NCBI RefSeq assembly: GCF_001659605.2
Contig: NC_035161.2
Coordinates: 28,691,691-28,755,690 of the forward strand
Direction of reading: 5' to 3'
Length of the DNA: 64,000 nt
Origin: Manihot esculenta
Lineage: Eukaryota; Streptophyta; Magnoliopsida; Malpighiales; Euphorbiaceae
Below, in pieces: positions 24,222 through 35,195 of this stretch; position 1 is the first letter of the stretch; the number at the start of each line of letters is the position of its first letter. The notes below the pieces were generated by a model. The model had not been told where the DNA came from. It made no database searches and saw only the letters and a list, made by a program, of their open reading frames with translations. The position numbers and the translations under genes are program-made.

Positions 24222-24325
24222 TAACAGAAGTCCTGAGGAGCCCCACCGAGGGCCGGGCACAGAGCTTATGTATATAACAGAAGTCCTGAGGAGCTCCACC
24301 GGGGCCGGGTACAGAGTAGAGGGAT
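24222..24325 (+). repeat. 53-bp direct duplication inside the LTR
   Basis: TAACAGAAGTCCTGAGGAG begins at 24222 and again at 24275. Both units continue through a CCACCG...GGCCGGG(C/T)ACAGAG block with a few substitutions. Confidence 0.8.
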
Positions 24326-24931
24326 TTTTTGGTCAGTCCATCTGTGATATGAATTGTTTGTGCTGTGACGCATTTATGAAAACATATGTTTATTATGATG
24401 TTTTTATAGTTCTGCTCACTGGGCTTTTGTAGCTCACCCCTCTCCCCTAACCTCCAGATTTGCAGGAGCACAGGTAGCTATGGGAGAATCAGCAAGGTTA
24501 TGGTATAGTCTATGTAATAGTCTAGTAGTGGACATAAAGTGTAAGAATGTTGTAATGTAATGTAAAGAAATGTATTGAGGATTAGTATTGTGCTTGGCCC
24601 TAATATTTATGGTTTATCCCTTTTTGTACATGATCTATATGAAATGTTTTAATGATAAGAAACGTTGAACCAAGCTTGATGTATGATATGTTGACCCACT
24701 AGAACATTTGATGAAAGCTCTAGCATGGGGTTTTATGTTTACAGTATGGTGCATGTAAAGGTCAAGCTTGGTATATGTGAAAATTTAATGTTTTTATGAA
24801 AATGTATGATCATGTATAGAATTTTATTAGATGTACAGGATGTATGTTAGACTTACTGCGGGTCCCGGCGACTTTAAGTCGATCTGGATCCTAGCGCCGG
24901 TAGCGGTCTGATTTCGGGTCGTTACAAAATG

Positions 24932-26104
24932 AAAATCTAATAATTTAATATTGTGAAATTATTTTAATATTTTTATTAATATTTAAATTTATTATTTTAA
25001 TAATTTTTTAATATTTTAATTTATTTTTTTAATAATTTTATCTCAGAATTTTTTATTTTTTATTAAAATTTGAATATTATAAAAAAAATTAAATTTTAAT
25101 AATTATCCTATCTAATTACAAAATAAAATTAATTAAATTAAGAAATAAAAAATTTAAACGTCCATTAATTTTAAATAAAAAATATCTAAAATTATTTAAA
25201 TAATAAAATCATTTTTTATTAATTTAAAATTATTTAAATAATAAAATCATTATGTATTTTTAAATTTAAAATATAATAAATAAATAAATAACATAGGAGT
25301 ATAATCAGTCATCTCAATTTTTCTATCTTCCCACTTTTATATATAGTATAAATAGATAAATTATATGTATAATAAAAAATAAAAAAATATATGAATTTAT
25401 TAATAATAATAATTTAATTTAATCAATATTAAAATTATTAGTTTATTTCTAAATGTAATATATCATACAAAATTTTGAATCTTAATATAAACTATTTATT
25501 TTTATATACAAATTTTTTTAATTTATTATTTTTTTAAAAATATAATTTAACTTACAATAAAATTTTAATAAATAGAATTTTAAAAGTTAAAAAACATCTT
25601 CTATAAATAAAATTTAATCAAGAACTTCTTCAATTAATTTAAATTTAAATAGACTAATAATATACTTAAATAATTAAATTAAAAAATTTTAAATAATAAC
25701 GATTGTAATTATTTTTAAAAAAAAATTAATTTAACTTATGATAAAATTATAATATAAATAATTTAAATATTAAGAGAATTTTTTATGATAAAATCTAACT
25801 ATATCAAGATGATATGTCATGTGAATTTCTGTGGTAACAAGTAAAATAATGAAAGCATATTAATTTGTTATATCAAGCAGAATTAGTATATGATATTAAA
25901 ATTTATACAAGTGTAAAAAAATTGTTGAGTATTTTTTTATAATTAACTTAATTAAAAAGGTAAAAGCCCAAATGGAATATAAACATATATAGAATATTTA
26001 GCAAATCATAGTTTCTAAGTATAAAATTTATGCATTTTGCTGCTACACATTGGGGCAAACCTCAAGCAAATGCTTCTTCATAATTCCATGTTTTCTTGAG
26101 CTTT
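24932..26104. other. AT-rich intergenic DNA
   Basis: Very A/T-rich with no conserved frame. It separates the solo LTR from the 3' end of the GUB_WAK gene. I see nothing else in it. Confidence 0.55.
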
Positions 26105-26988
26105 CTAGCATCTCAAAACCTCAAGCAGATTCTCATTTTCTAGCTGCATATCCACTTTCTTTGAATGATGAATCTTTATGCTCATTACCAGTATCACCGT
26201 CAATATACACAACAGAATCTTCAACATCTTGTCAGAGACATCACCAAAATTCAAGTTCTTGATTGAAAAACCTGCAAATTTCAAATTAAGCTCTGAATGA
26301 AAAGTAAACAAGATTATAAATGAAAATTACCTAAACATCCTGTTTGGAGACCACACTGGCCTCCTTTTGCTTCACAATCTTCATCACGTTCAGGAGAGCT
26401 CCAACTTAACCCAAGGCCAAAACTATTATCAGCAAGATAAGGACTATATGAAAATGGAATTGCAACAGTTTTAACTGGCCTGCAGGATTCTGGCAGGACC
26501 AAAGAAGATTTTACAGTGTAAATATGATGCCTAGGCCCACTCAAGCATGAAACTTCTGAAAACGAAGGTGGAAGCCTAGTTGAACAGTTGAGGTATGTGT
26601 AATTCTTGACGACATAGTAATATCTGAATGGAGTGTGAGAGAGGTTGAGATTAAGAAACACTTGATGAACACAGTTGTTGGGATCAAGAAGCTGGAGTTT
26701 TCTGTCACCGTAGGAGATGGATTTCACGACCAAGTCTCCGTAGCTTGGAAAGCGAATCATGGTGGTGTTGTGTTTGCAAGAAAGTTCAAAAGCAGGGCGA
26801 CCACAGTAATGGGGCTGCCGGCCTGAGACCCAGAAAGGGAAACGAATATCAGGAGCACCATCACCACAGTTGAGAGTGAAGCAGTTGGATTGAAAAGCTT
26901 CAGTGCTTAGAAACATGGAACTGAAGACAAGAATAAATATGAAGGCAGCATCCATTGCAAGCGATACCATAAATCTTAATATCATCAA
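26105..26988 (-). CDS. GUB_WAK-domain membrane protein without RING or kinase domain
   Basis: Two minus-strand exons, 26988-26331 and 26271-26105, give 274 aa (an internal Met at residue 12 could be the real start). A signal peptide (FIFILVFSSMFLSTEAF) leads into a GUB_WAK galacturonan-binding-type domain: CFTLNCGDG...IRFPFWVSG, HYCGRPAFELSC, then CEAKGGQCGLQTGC. The second exon adds about 20 residues, a hydrophobic segment (MLKILLCILTVILVMSIKI), a short charged tail and a stop. Related plant proteins (ATL20/21/22-type RING-H2 ligases, LRK10-like kinases) continue after the membrane segment into a RING-H2 or kinase domain, which is absent here and which I do not find in the AT-rich DNA below 26105. 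It could be a genuine receptor-like protein or a decayed gene with a spurious last exon. The extracellular part is intact, with no stops. Confidence 0.65.
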
Positions 26989-28947
26989 ATAAAACCTGTC
27001 TCCAAATTCTGCAAGAAGAAAAATAATGAACTTGTTTCCTGGAAAGATTACTTGAAAATCAAATGCTTAGAGGGTACCTAATTTTGTTTGTCCCTGCAAA
27101 TTGCGTTATCTTGACTTTTACTAGTAGGGACCAGGTCTCCAGGTAACTTGCCTGGCAAGCAAAGAAGAGTCAGATTATGTAGGAATATTAGAAAGCAAAG
27201 TAGAATAAAGTGTAAGAAGAACAGGTCAGTTCTAATCTGACTTGTTGGGTTAGTTAATTTTTGTTTTCCTTCTCCGGTTTGCTAATAAAAAATGAAGTTT
27301 ATTAGCAAATTATGGTTAAATCACCTCCAAGGTTTTCAAAAATGAAAAATATTAAAATCAATGGGCCTTTCCTTTTCCAAAGTTCATATATTATTATTAT
27401 TATTATTTTAAAGACATTCCGGATAATATTTAAAAATGTTCAACGTTTCACTCTCAGGATTGTTCGTTCTTTTTCTACACACATTTTCTAAGCCCCTTCT
27501 CCCTTGACCCTTCCCTCAGAAGGCTTGCTAATTATCATTGACCGACTTGATTGCCATTTGGGCCATAAAATCTAATGACTTGTTATCAAATTGAATAGTG
27601 TAATAATTTGATCCTCAAATTCTACTTATCCTAAACAAATTGATCCATCGAGCTGTATGTGAAGCGATTCACATTGATCAAAATATGCAAGTGGTACCTT
27701 GAAGTATTCGGGCTTATGTTAAATCAATTACCAGCTTTGTGCGACAGCTTGACAGACTGGAGTTTGCTCATGTATGAACGAAAGGTAATGAGGTAGCCCA
27801 TGTTTCGGAAAAAATGCCCTCCCCTGCTACTGGTTATGTCATCTTTGAAAGCAAATCTCACATCTTCAAATGGTTTCCAGTGCCGCTTATGCTGTTTGAT
27901 GTAGCAGTTCTTAATCTACTTTAGATTTAGCTTTAAATCCGTTTATCTCATTTCCTCAAATACCTGGTGTGCATTAACAAGGGAATAGTTAATTCAATTG
28001 GAGGGGAAAACCTGGGCAGCAATTACAAGTTGCAGCATGGGAAGTATGAGAAAGTTATAAAAATGGCAATGTAGTTTGAGCTGATGATTCGTCATAGCAC
28101 AAGGGGAAATTTGGCCGCCAGTTTTCTTGGCTTCGAGTTCAGGCCAGAACCGCCACATGTTAAGCTTTGATATGCCAGCAACTCCAATTACAAGAATGAC
28201 ACCATTTAAAGGAGCAGGCGTGTGAAGGAAAAGCAACTTAATGCAGGTTACATGGTTTCATTTGAACGTTACTGCATGAACATTAAGAGTTGGAGAGCTG
28301 CATTGGTTGCAATTTTGATGCAGCTAGGACAGCGGGTTTCAGCGAAGGGATAGATGGGTGAAATAGCTAGTTTTTGGGTGGTCAAATATAATATGATATG
28401 TATGTTTTTCATTTTTATTTATTTTTATTTTTAGGGGTATTATTGCCATTTAAAATCAAACAATGAATTTATTTAAATTTTAACAGATTGAACCCATTTT
28501 TTAAAAAAAAAATTACCAACAAACAGAATTTTTTTGACATATTTTCATATTTACTTCTTAAAACAGAAAATAAATTATCATTTGTAAGTTCCCTATAAAA
28601 TAGAATTCTCTAGTTCGGAATCTCCAACATTCAGAATCCACACATTGGCTGCACGTGAGATTCTTTGAATTTGATAGTATCTAACAACCAGCCAAAACAG
28701 TTTATACACTATGACTTGCATAAATCTTTAGATACAGGACATAAGCAAGCAAAACTGTACATTTCGAAGGAAAAGAAAAAATGGAGGCATCTGAGAAGTC
28801 TTAGGCAATATTATTCTACGTCAAATAGACACCAAAGGATTTAATTAATTAAACCAAAGGCATTGTCATGATACCCTGAAGGTCATACACTAAAGTACAT
28901 ACAACATAAAGATCCCACGTAGAAAGAACATGAATTGCAGGCAAGTT
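26989..28947. other. Intergenic region, no gene recognised
   Basis: GC-balanced to about 28360 and then A/T-rich. A minus-strand open frame at 28236-27994 has a hydrophobic start (GVILVIGVAGI) but no family I can name, and I do not call it. The part next to 26988 should hold the promoter of the GUB_WAK gene. Confidence 0.4.
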
Positions 28948-31900
28948 CTAAACGTGTTCCCTCGCTAACCTTACTGGTTGTTCCTTTAAAAATGCAACAT
29001 CACCATTGGGTACGTTCAGCAGAAGATGATCTGAATCCTCTCCTTCACTATTGGCTGACACAGATGACGTGATAGATTCTAACCCATCATCATCTGCATT
29101 GGTATAATATTGAGGTAAGAAGCAAGATATATCTATATATCCATTACGCAAACATCCATCAAGGGATCAAAGAATGGATAATCAATCTTCTCAAAGAAAG
29201 AAAACAGTTTATTCATGCACGCTTATCTTCTTGAACAGTCGACCCAACAGAAATTCTCTTGCAACAAGAAGGAAGAAAATTTGGCTAAAATATTTGCTGA
29301 TTAATCTCAGAAACAAGATTAACAGCACAAACTTACCAGAATATGCTGGATGATCGGGAAGATGTCTAACTGCTGCCATCTGAATGCTTTCTGGCAATAG
29401 ACAATTACAGAAAGAACCTGAAACTTGAAAAAGATCTCCTTGATCAGATAAAAAAGCTCATTAAAATTGGGCCACAAAGTTTGACAACACAAAACCGTAG
29501 AGCAATCTTGCTACACTTTCAATAAAGTTATCTTGTTGCACTTTCACCATATAAGTTTACAAGCACTGGGCTGCTTAAGACCAAAGACCACACGCAGGAA
29601 AAAGCAATGGAATAAATTAAATAGTAATTAATATAGTCAGACAGCCAGGTAGACCTGGATTTAGTACTGACAATGATAATCTTTAAATTTTGGTAAATGG
29701 AATAGCCAATGTACTAATTTTGGATGCTTCTTAGTTAACCCTACAGTACTTTCTCATGTAATATAAACATGCAACCCACCTACTCGTGCCAGACGATTTA
29801 CCCATCCAGGAATAGGCTTCCCTGTTAGCTGCAAACAGACTTCATCTGTAAAGTGGTTGCAATTTTTAGCAATCAAATGGTAAGTATCTCCATGATATTT
29901 TGTAGAAAGATGTTCCATGAATGATCGAACTTCCGATAAGGAAAGGTTGGTGCTGCCCAGTAATAGTGACCTTCGGAAGATGAAGCCTGGACAACTTTTT
30001 GGTTCCACCTCAAATACCCCACTGGTAGGGTATTCGTGGGCTCCAAATCCAAACTCCATACCATGCACTGATTATAGATCAGGTACACACTAAGTGCATC
30101 ATAAAAGGTAAAAACAAAAATGCTGAAAAAAATAATGCTCAAGTATGAGGCACGCACACTGATAAATGAGAGAGTGAGAGAGAGAAGTGGAAGTGAATTG
30201 GTTATTATGATTGGCAGAGATTAAGCTCCATCCGGTTAGCTTGCTTTCTTTATTGTTTTTTGCTTTTTTAGGAACAGAAAGCAACATTTTCTTGTTGAAA
30301 TTACATTTTTCCCTTGTCCAATGCAAAGTGAAATTCAAATATTTATTTGGTATACTTTCTTATTATTGCATTTGCTGTCTAAAATATATCAACAGTTGTT
30401 TAAAAATTACATAGCTGCTAGGGAACGTAGGGTCAGTTATTTTGTGCTTCATTTACTAACATTTTTCCCTTTCCTTTTCTTGGAATTTTTCTTTGCATTT
30501 TACAACAACAAATGACAAGAAAGCTGGTTTACCAAACAGAGCCTGGCTTTTCCAATTCCCTAAACTTGACGTCAGTTTGAAGTCCTATCAATCAACCTAG
30601 TTATCAAAAAGGGGCTTGTTCAGTATCTATGGTAGCAATTACACCATAGGTTTTCCAAACTGTGCATTGTATTTAAATTCAGTCACTAAACAGGCATCAG
30701 TTGGTTAATTTGTAATAAAACATCTAATAAACCTTCATATATAAGGTCTTTTTGGCATTTGGGTAAACTGACTTCAATAAATTCTTTCGTAAATATGGAC
30801 AATCCCACAGTTTTGACAGCTCATGTATGATCAACATCAACTAATGTGACGAAGAAGAGTAAATCACATATCATAACATAAAAAAACAAATAAGCAAATT
30901 ATGACATAGATTACAATCTAGGTGCCTAAGATTTGGATATGGTGATGATACTCTCCCATATTTACCAAAGATAATAAATAAGGTTCAAACTTATTTTTGT
31001 CTATGGATCTAAGCAAAAGTGAAAGCAAAAGAAAAAGAGAGGAAAAGAAAAATAAAGCCTAAGGTGCGCAAAGCAATTTTGCAGTCCAAATCTGTTCTGG
31101 GCAAAGCAATTTTGTTCACATAAGCAATCTATGGTGGATGCTAGTCATCTTATTTGAGACGATATAAATTCGTCCAAGAAACTACTCAAGTAGCCTATTG
31201 ATTCATTAAGCAATTCACCAGTGAAGCTAGTCCTTTGATGCAGAAAGCTACATTATTGTTTTTAATTGCTTTTGTTGAACTATAATGCTAAACTAGCTCC
31301 TAAAGTTGGAGAATCTTCTTTATAAGCAAGAACCCAACCCATTCATTTTACATTCTGCTTATTATTCTCTTCATATGTCTTTCAAAAGATTTGCCAGTTG
31401 TTCACACACCCACCAAAGATTACTTCTCTTGTATAGCACTTTTCTACCTATACTGCACCCCAGATGTGAAGCCTTTTCAGTATTCAGGAAAACTCTTAAG
31501 TTCCAATAAATTCATAAATCCAATCAAGTTCTAATAGGGAAGTCTTGCAGGTTACTCTTTCCTTATTATTGGAAATAGGGATTAGCATGACCATTCTTGC
31601 AAATTTCTAATTAATAAAATGTGAAGCTGATAAAGGGTCAATTATTCTTCCTGTTTGCTGGTTCTTCTGATTTGGCACTTAATTATCACTAATCTTATCT
31701 CTGTTTCCTTCATATTCATTTAAAAGGAATAAAATAAGTCATTATAAAGTAAATGCAGGATGATAGAAATTATAGAAGAAGGACTAGTAACTTAACAGTT
31801 TTATGGTAATCAGCAAGTGAGTACCACAAAATAAGAGCACTTTGAGTTCTGTAGGATTTCAGTCCTCTGGATGATTTTGCTCTCTTTTAACCTTTTTTCT

Positions 31901-32685
31901 TATCAGGAATTATTATTTTCTACCGTCAATTGCATAATTTACAAATTCAATGCAGTATAAAGTACTCCTTTGAATTAAAAGCATAAGGGACGCCATCACT
32001 TATCTCTCTAATTCTAAAGGAGATGTGCAGATGAGCTATCATCTACCCATATTGTAACTTGAGTAACATATACATTTAGTACCAAATGAATCTTCACCTT
32101 GGTAATGGATCCAGGTGAGATATCATACAAACTGTTACGAGACCATCCAATTCCATTTGCAAGAGAACCCATCATTGTTAAGTGACATTCCACCAATATC
32201 ATAAAGCTACACCCTCATTCTGGATAGTATTAAGTTATGATTCTCTTGCTATGAACCTCAACCTACTTGGAAGAAAAAAAAATCTTCAAAATGAAGCCTT
32301 TGCCAAATAAATACTACTACATAGTTGTAGAACAATCTACTAGCAAAAGCAGGATTAGGAATATGAAATCATGAACTTGTGCAAATGCAGTGGACTCCTC
32401 AAACTTACACTAACCATATAACGTCACCAGCTACGCCACTAAAATAGACAGCAAGAAATCATGCAGGAAACATTAAGAACTCCAGCATAACACACAAAAT
32501 AATTGCATATCACCTTCAATGCCGGAATGGAAGATCCCAACCCCAAACCAGTAAATGTAATTATTTATAGGTGTAAGATCATAAACATTTAGATACAACA
32601 TCGCGCGATTGTTCCCTCCATTACCCTGCTCCTTATCCGAGATTGAACTCGAACCGGAGCTCGAGCTCAACGGAAACAGCCGCAT
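28948..32685 (-). CDS. deSI-like protein (PPPDE-fold desumoylating isopeptidase family)
   Basis: Four minus-strand exons, 32685-32514, 30067-29780, 29417-29337 and 29093-28948, give 228 aa. After a Ser-rich N-terminus the PPPDE domain runs from LYLNVYDLTP (about 30) to GWVNRLARVGSFCNCLLPE. The catalytic pair is visible: His53 in GIFHSGIEVHG and Cys127 in LIAKNCNHFTDE. The block GFGAHEYPTSGVFEVEP is typical of the plant members. The C-terminus is acidic (DDDGLES...SEGEDSD). Animal DeSI proteins cleave SUMO from selected substrates; plant members are described as deSI-like, and substrate here is unknown. Intron 1 is 2.4 kb. A 5' UTR intron (donor about 33074, acceptor about 32723) is probable, which would put the promoter near 33150. 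Confidence 0.93.
30068..32513 (-). other. Long first intron of the deSI-like gene
   Basis: A 2446-bp intron bounded by GT (32513-32512) and AG before 30067. Open frames inside are short and unlike known families. No nested gene or RNA gene recognised. Confidence 0.7.
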
Positions 32686-33241
32686 TATTCCTCAATTAAG
32701 TCCTTCAATTCTGGCCCCAATTCTGTATCAGAAGTCCACCATCTTACACACCAAAACCCAATAAAACCATTTAAAAAGTAATAAATAAGTAAATCAACAA
32801 ATAAAATTAGAAAATCTAATGAATTTGAAGTTTCAAAGCACGAGAATTAGAGACTAGAAAATGCTAAGATAAAACAAAATTACCATTCTTGGTATATTCA
32901 TGAAGAATTGACCTTACTGATAAAGTGAGAATGAGAGAATCCCCAAATGATCAAGCTAGAAACCCTACGACTGACAGAGTCCTAAAGAAACAGAGATTGG
33001 GAGACGAAAAAATTTAAAATGGTATAGAAACGTAGACGGGGTTACACAGAGAGAAGGGGGAAAAATCATTACCAGTGATTTCTTCTTTATTGGGGTTTAA
33101 TCTGAAGTGAGGTTTGATACGAGTGAGCAAAGAGGAAGTGAAGCTCTTTTTGCTGTGACGTGAGAAAGGGGAAGAGGGTTGACGTGAAGCTTAAGAAGCC
33201 AACCTTCAGTGATTGGTCACCCATATATTCTAAATTCCAGA

Positions 33242-33247
33242 CACGTG
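33242..33247. promoter_or_regulatory. G-box upstream of the deSI-like gene
   Basis: CACGTG within GACACGTGAGA, about 560 nt upstream of the deSI-like start codon and just beyond the likely 5' UTR. Its position fits the proximal promoter; activity is inferred only from the motif. Confidence 0.35.
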
Positions 33248-33249
33248 AG

Positions 33250-35195
33250 ATACACAATTATCGTTTTTAAAATTTTTAATTATCTAAAATTTTTTAAATT
33301 CTCTCTTTCCATTTATTTATTTTAATTAAAATTCTCACGAATGATTTCTTTCTTTTTTTTCTCAAGTAAAATGTTTATTTATCAGTTAAATATTTACGTA
33401 TTATTAAAATTCTTATTAGTAGTAATTATATTTTTGTCTAATTTTAAATCATTTAATATTAATTAGTTATTTATAACATATTTTACATATTTTAGCGACT
33501 AACAAATAGTTGATAGTGTGTTGTTGTTGCTAAAATTCAAATACTACCGCAAAAAATATTAATTTTTTAATATTTTGTATGTATAAAACTTTTTTAACTA
33601 ATTATTTTTAAAAAAAATTAGTTTAATTTACTATACAATTTTAATAAATAAAATATTAATATTAATATAATTCTTTTATAATAAAATTTAATTAACTAGA
33701 ATTTGAATATTTATAGATTTCTTCAATCAATAACTTTAAATGAAATATTAATATAATTAAATAATTTAATTAAAAATTTTAAATAAAAGTAAAATTGTAA
33801 TTATCAAAATATTGTGGGGTATGTTTTTTTTTTATAGAATTAATGGTTTTTGTTTAAAATTTAGTTTAATAAAATTTAAATGTTAAAAAGAATTCTTCTA
33901 TAATAAAATTTAGATTTTTAGCGAAATTTTAATACATTATAATTTAACTATTAAGAAATTTTTTTTATTTGAATTTAAATAAAATACTAATATAATCAAA
34001 TAACTAAATTATAAATTTTTAAATAATAATAAAATTATAATAATCAAAATATAGTAGAGTAGTTTAGGAATTCTATTATTCTCTTTTTTTTTTCACTTAT
34101 ATATATATATATATATATATATTACAGATATGTAAAAAGAAACATGATTATCTAAAATTATTTAAAAGATATTTTAAATAAATTATTAATTTTTTTATAA
34201 AATTAAAATTATTAATTAAATTGATTAATTTTGGTGAACAAACACGGAGATTAATGAATGGAGGTAGTAATAATTATTTAATTATGTTTTTTTTATTACT
34301 ACAAAATATTATTGTGAAAAAACTTACCTAAATTGTAGAATAATATTTAATTTTATTATTTATCTTATTTTTCAGTATAATTCTTTATTAGTATGTAGTT
34401 TATTTATTAATTATTAATATTTATTTAATTTAATTCAACTATTCTTCCCATTCACATGAACATAATTTTTTTTTCATTTATTTTAAAGTATAGGACAATT
34501 TAGGATAATCACATAGTGAAAATTATTTTATAAAAATTTTGTATTTTATTCTTAATCTTTCGTATAATCAACGATATTTTAAAAAAATAAATGTTAATGA
34601 AAAATTGAAATCTAAAGAATATGTAAACATAATATTTTTTAAAAGAATATTTAGAAATTGAGATCAATAATATATGTATTATAGATTTTATAAATTTATA
34701 TGCAATGATTTACAGAAATTATTTTATAAAAATTATTAAATTAATAAAAAAAGATATTTTCATAAATATTTTTATATTAACATTTTAAACTACAAAGATA
34801 AATATGCATTTTATAAATAATATAATAAAATATTATTTTTAGTTAATAACAATGTTATTAATTTAATTTATTTTCTTATATTAATTTGTATGAAAATATA
34901 TTTGTATATTTAAACATTAATTTTCTTTAATTTAATATATTTGTCACAGAATAATATTTTTATTATGTAATTATTATAAAATGAATTATGTGAAAAGGAG
35001 GCTAAATGATCAAAGTGAAAGTAAAAAGCTTTTATTGATGGTTCATTTTGGAGACTTCAACGTTCATCGCATTATAATTGTGAAAATGAAAAGGGAAGAA
35101 AAGGAAAAGAAACAAATGAAAGGAAAAGCTTTAGACCGAGAATCATCTCATCTGCTTGGCTACCCTCTATTGGTTAAGTAATTTTGGGGAACCAC
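33250..35195. other. AT-rich intergenic DNA with (TA)n
   Basis: Strongly A/T-rich, including a (TA)n tract at about 34099-34122. The stretch 34980-35195 is less biased and probably contains the 3' UTR of the H+-ATPase gene (minus strand). Confidence 0.5.

Larger units (their letters stand above)
22809..24926 (+). mobile_element. Solo LTR of a retrotransposon (2118 bp)
   Basis: The sequence starts TGTAATACCCGG and ends GGGTCGTTACA, giving the TG...CA termini of LTRs. It is bordered by a perfect 5-bp target duplication AAATG (22804-22808 and 24927-24931). There is no primer-binding site, polypurine tract or internal domain next to it, so it is a solo LTR left by LTR-LTR recombination. It is GC-richer than its surroundings and carries a 55-bp tandem array (23685-23849) and a 53-bp duplication (24222-24325). 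The open frames inside are short and repeat-derived. A related truncated copy lies at 138-560 in the opposite orientation. Probably Ty3/Gypsy-type, but that needs the internal domain. Confidence 0.85.

Noticed and set aside
27994..28236. 80-codon minus-strand frame with a hydrophobic start
   Set aside because: No recognisable family, no supporting neighbours or splice structure; not enough to call a gene or a remnant of the nearby GUB_WAK gene.
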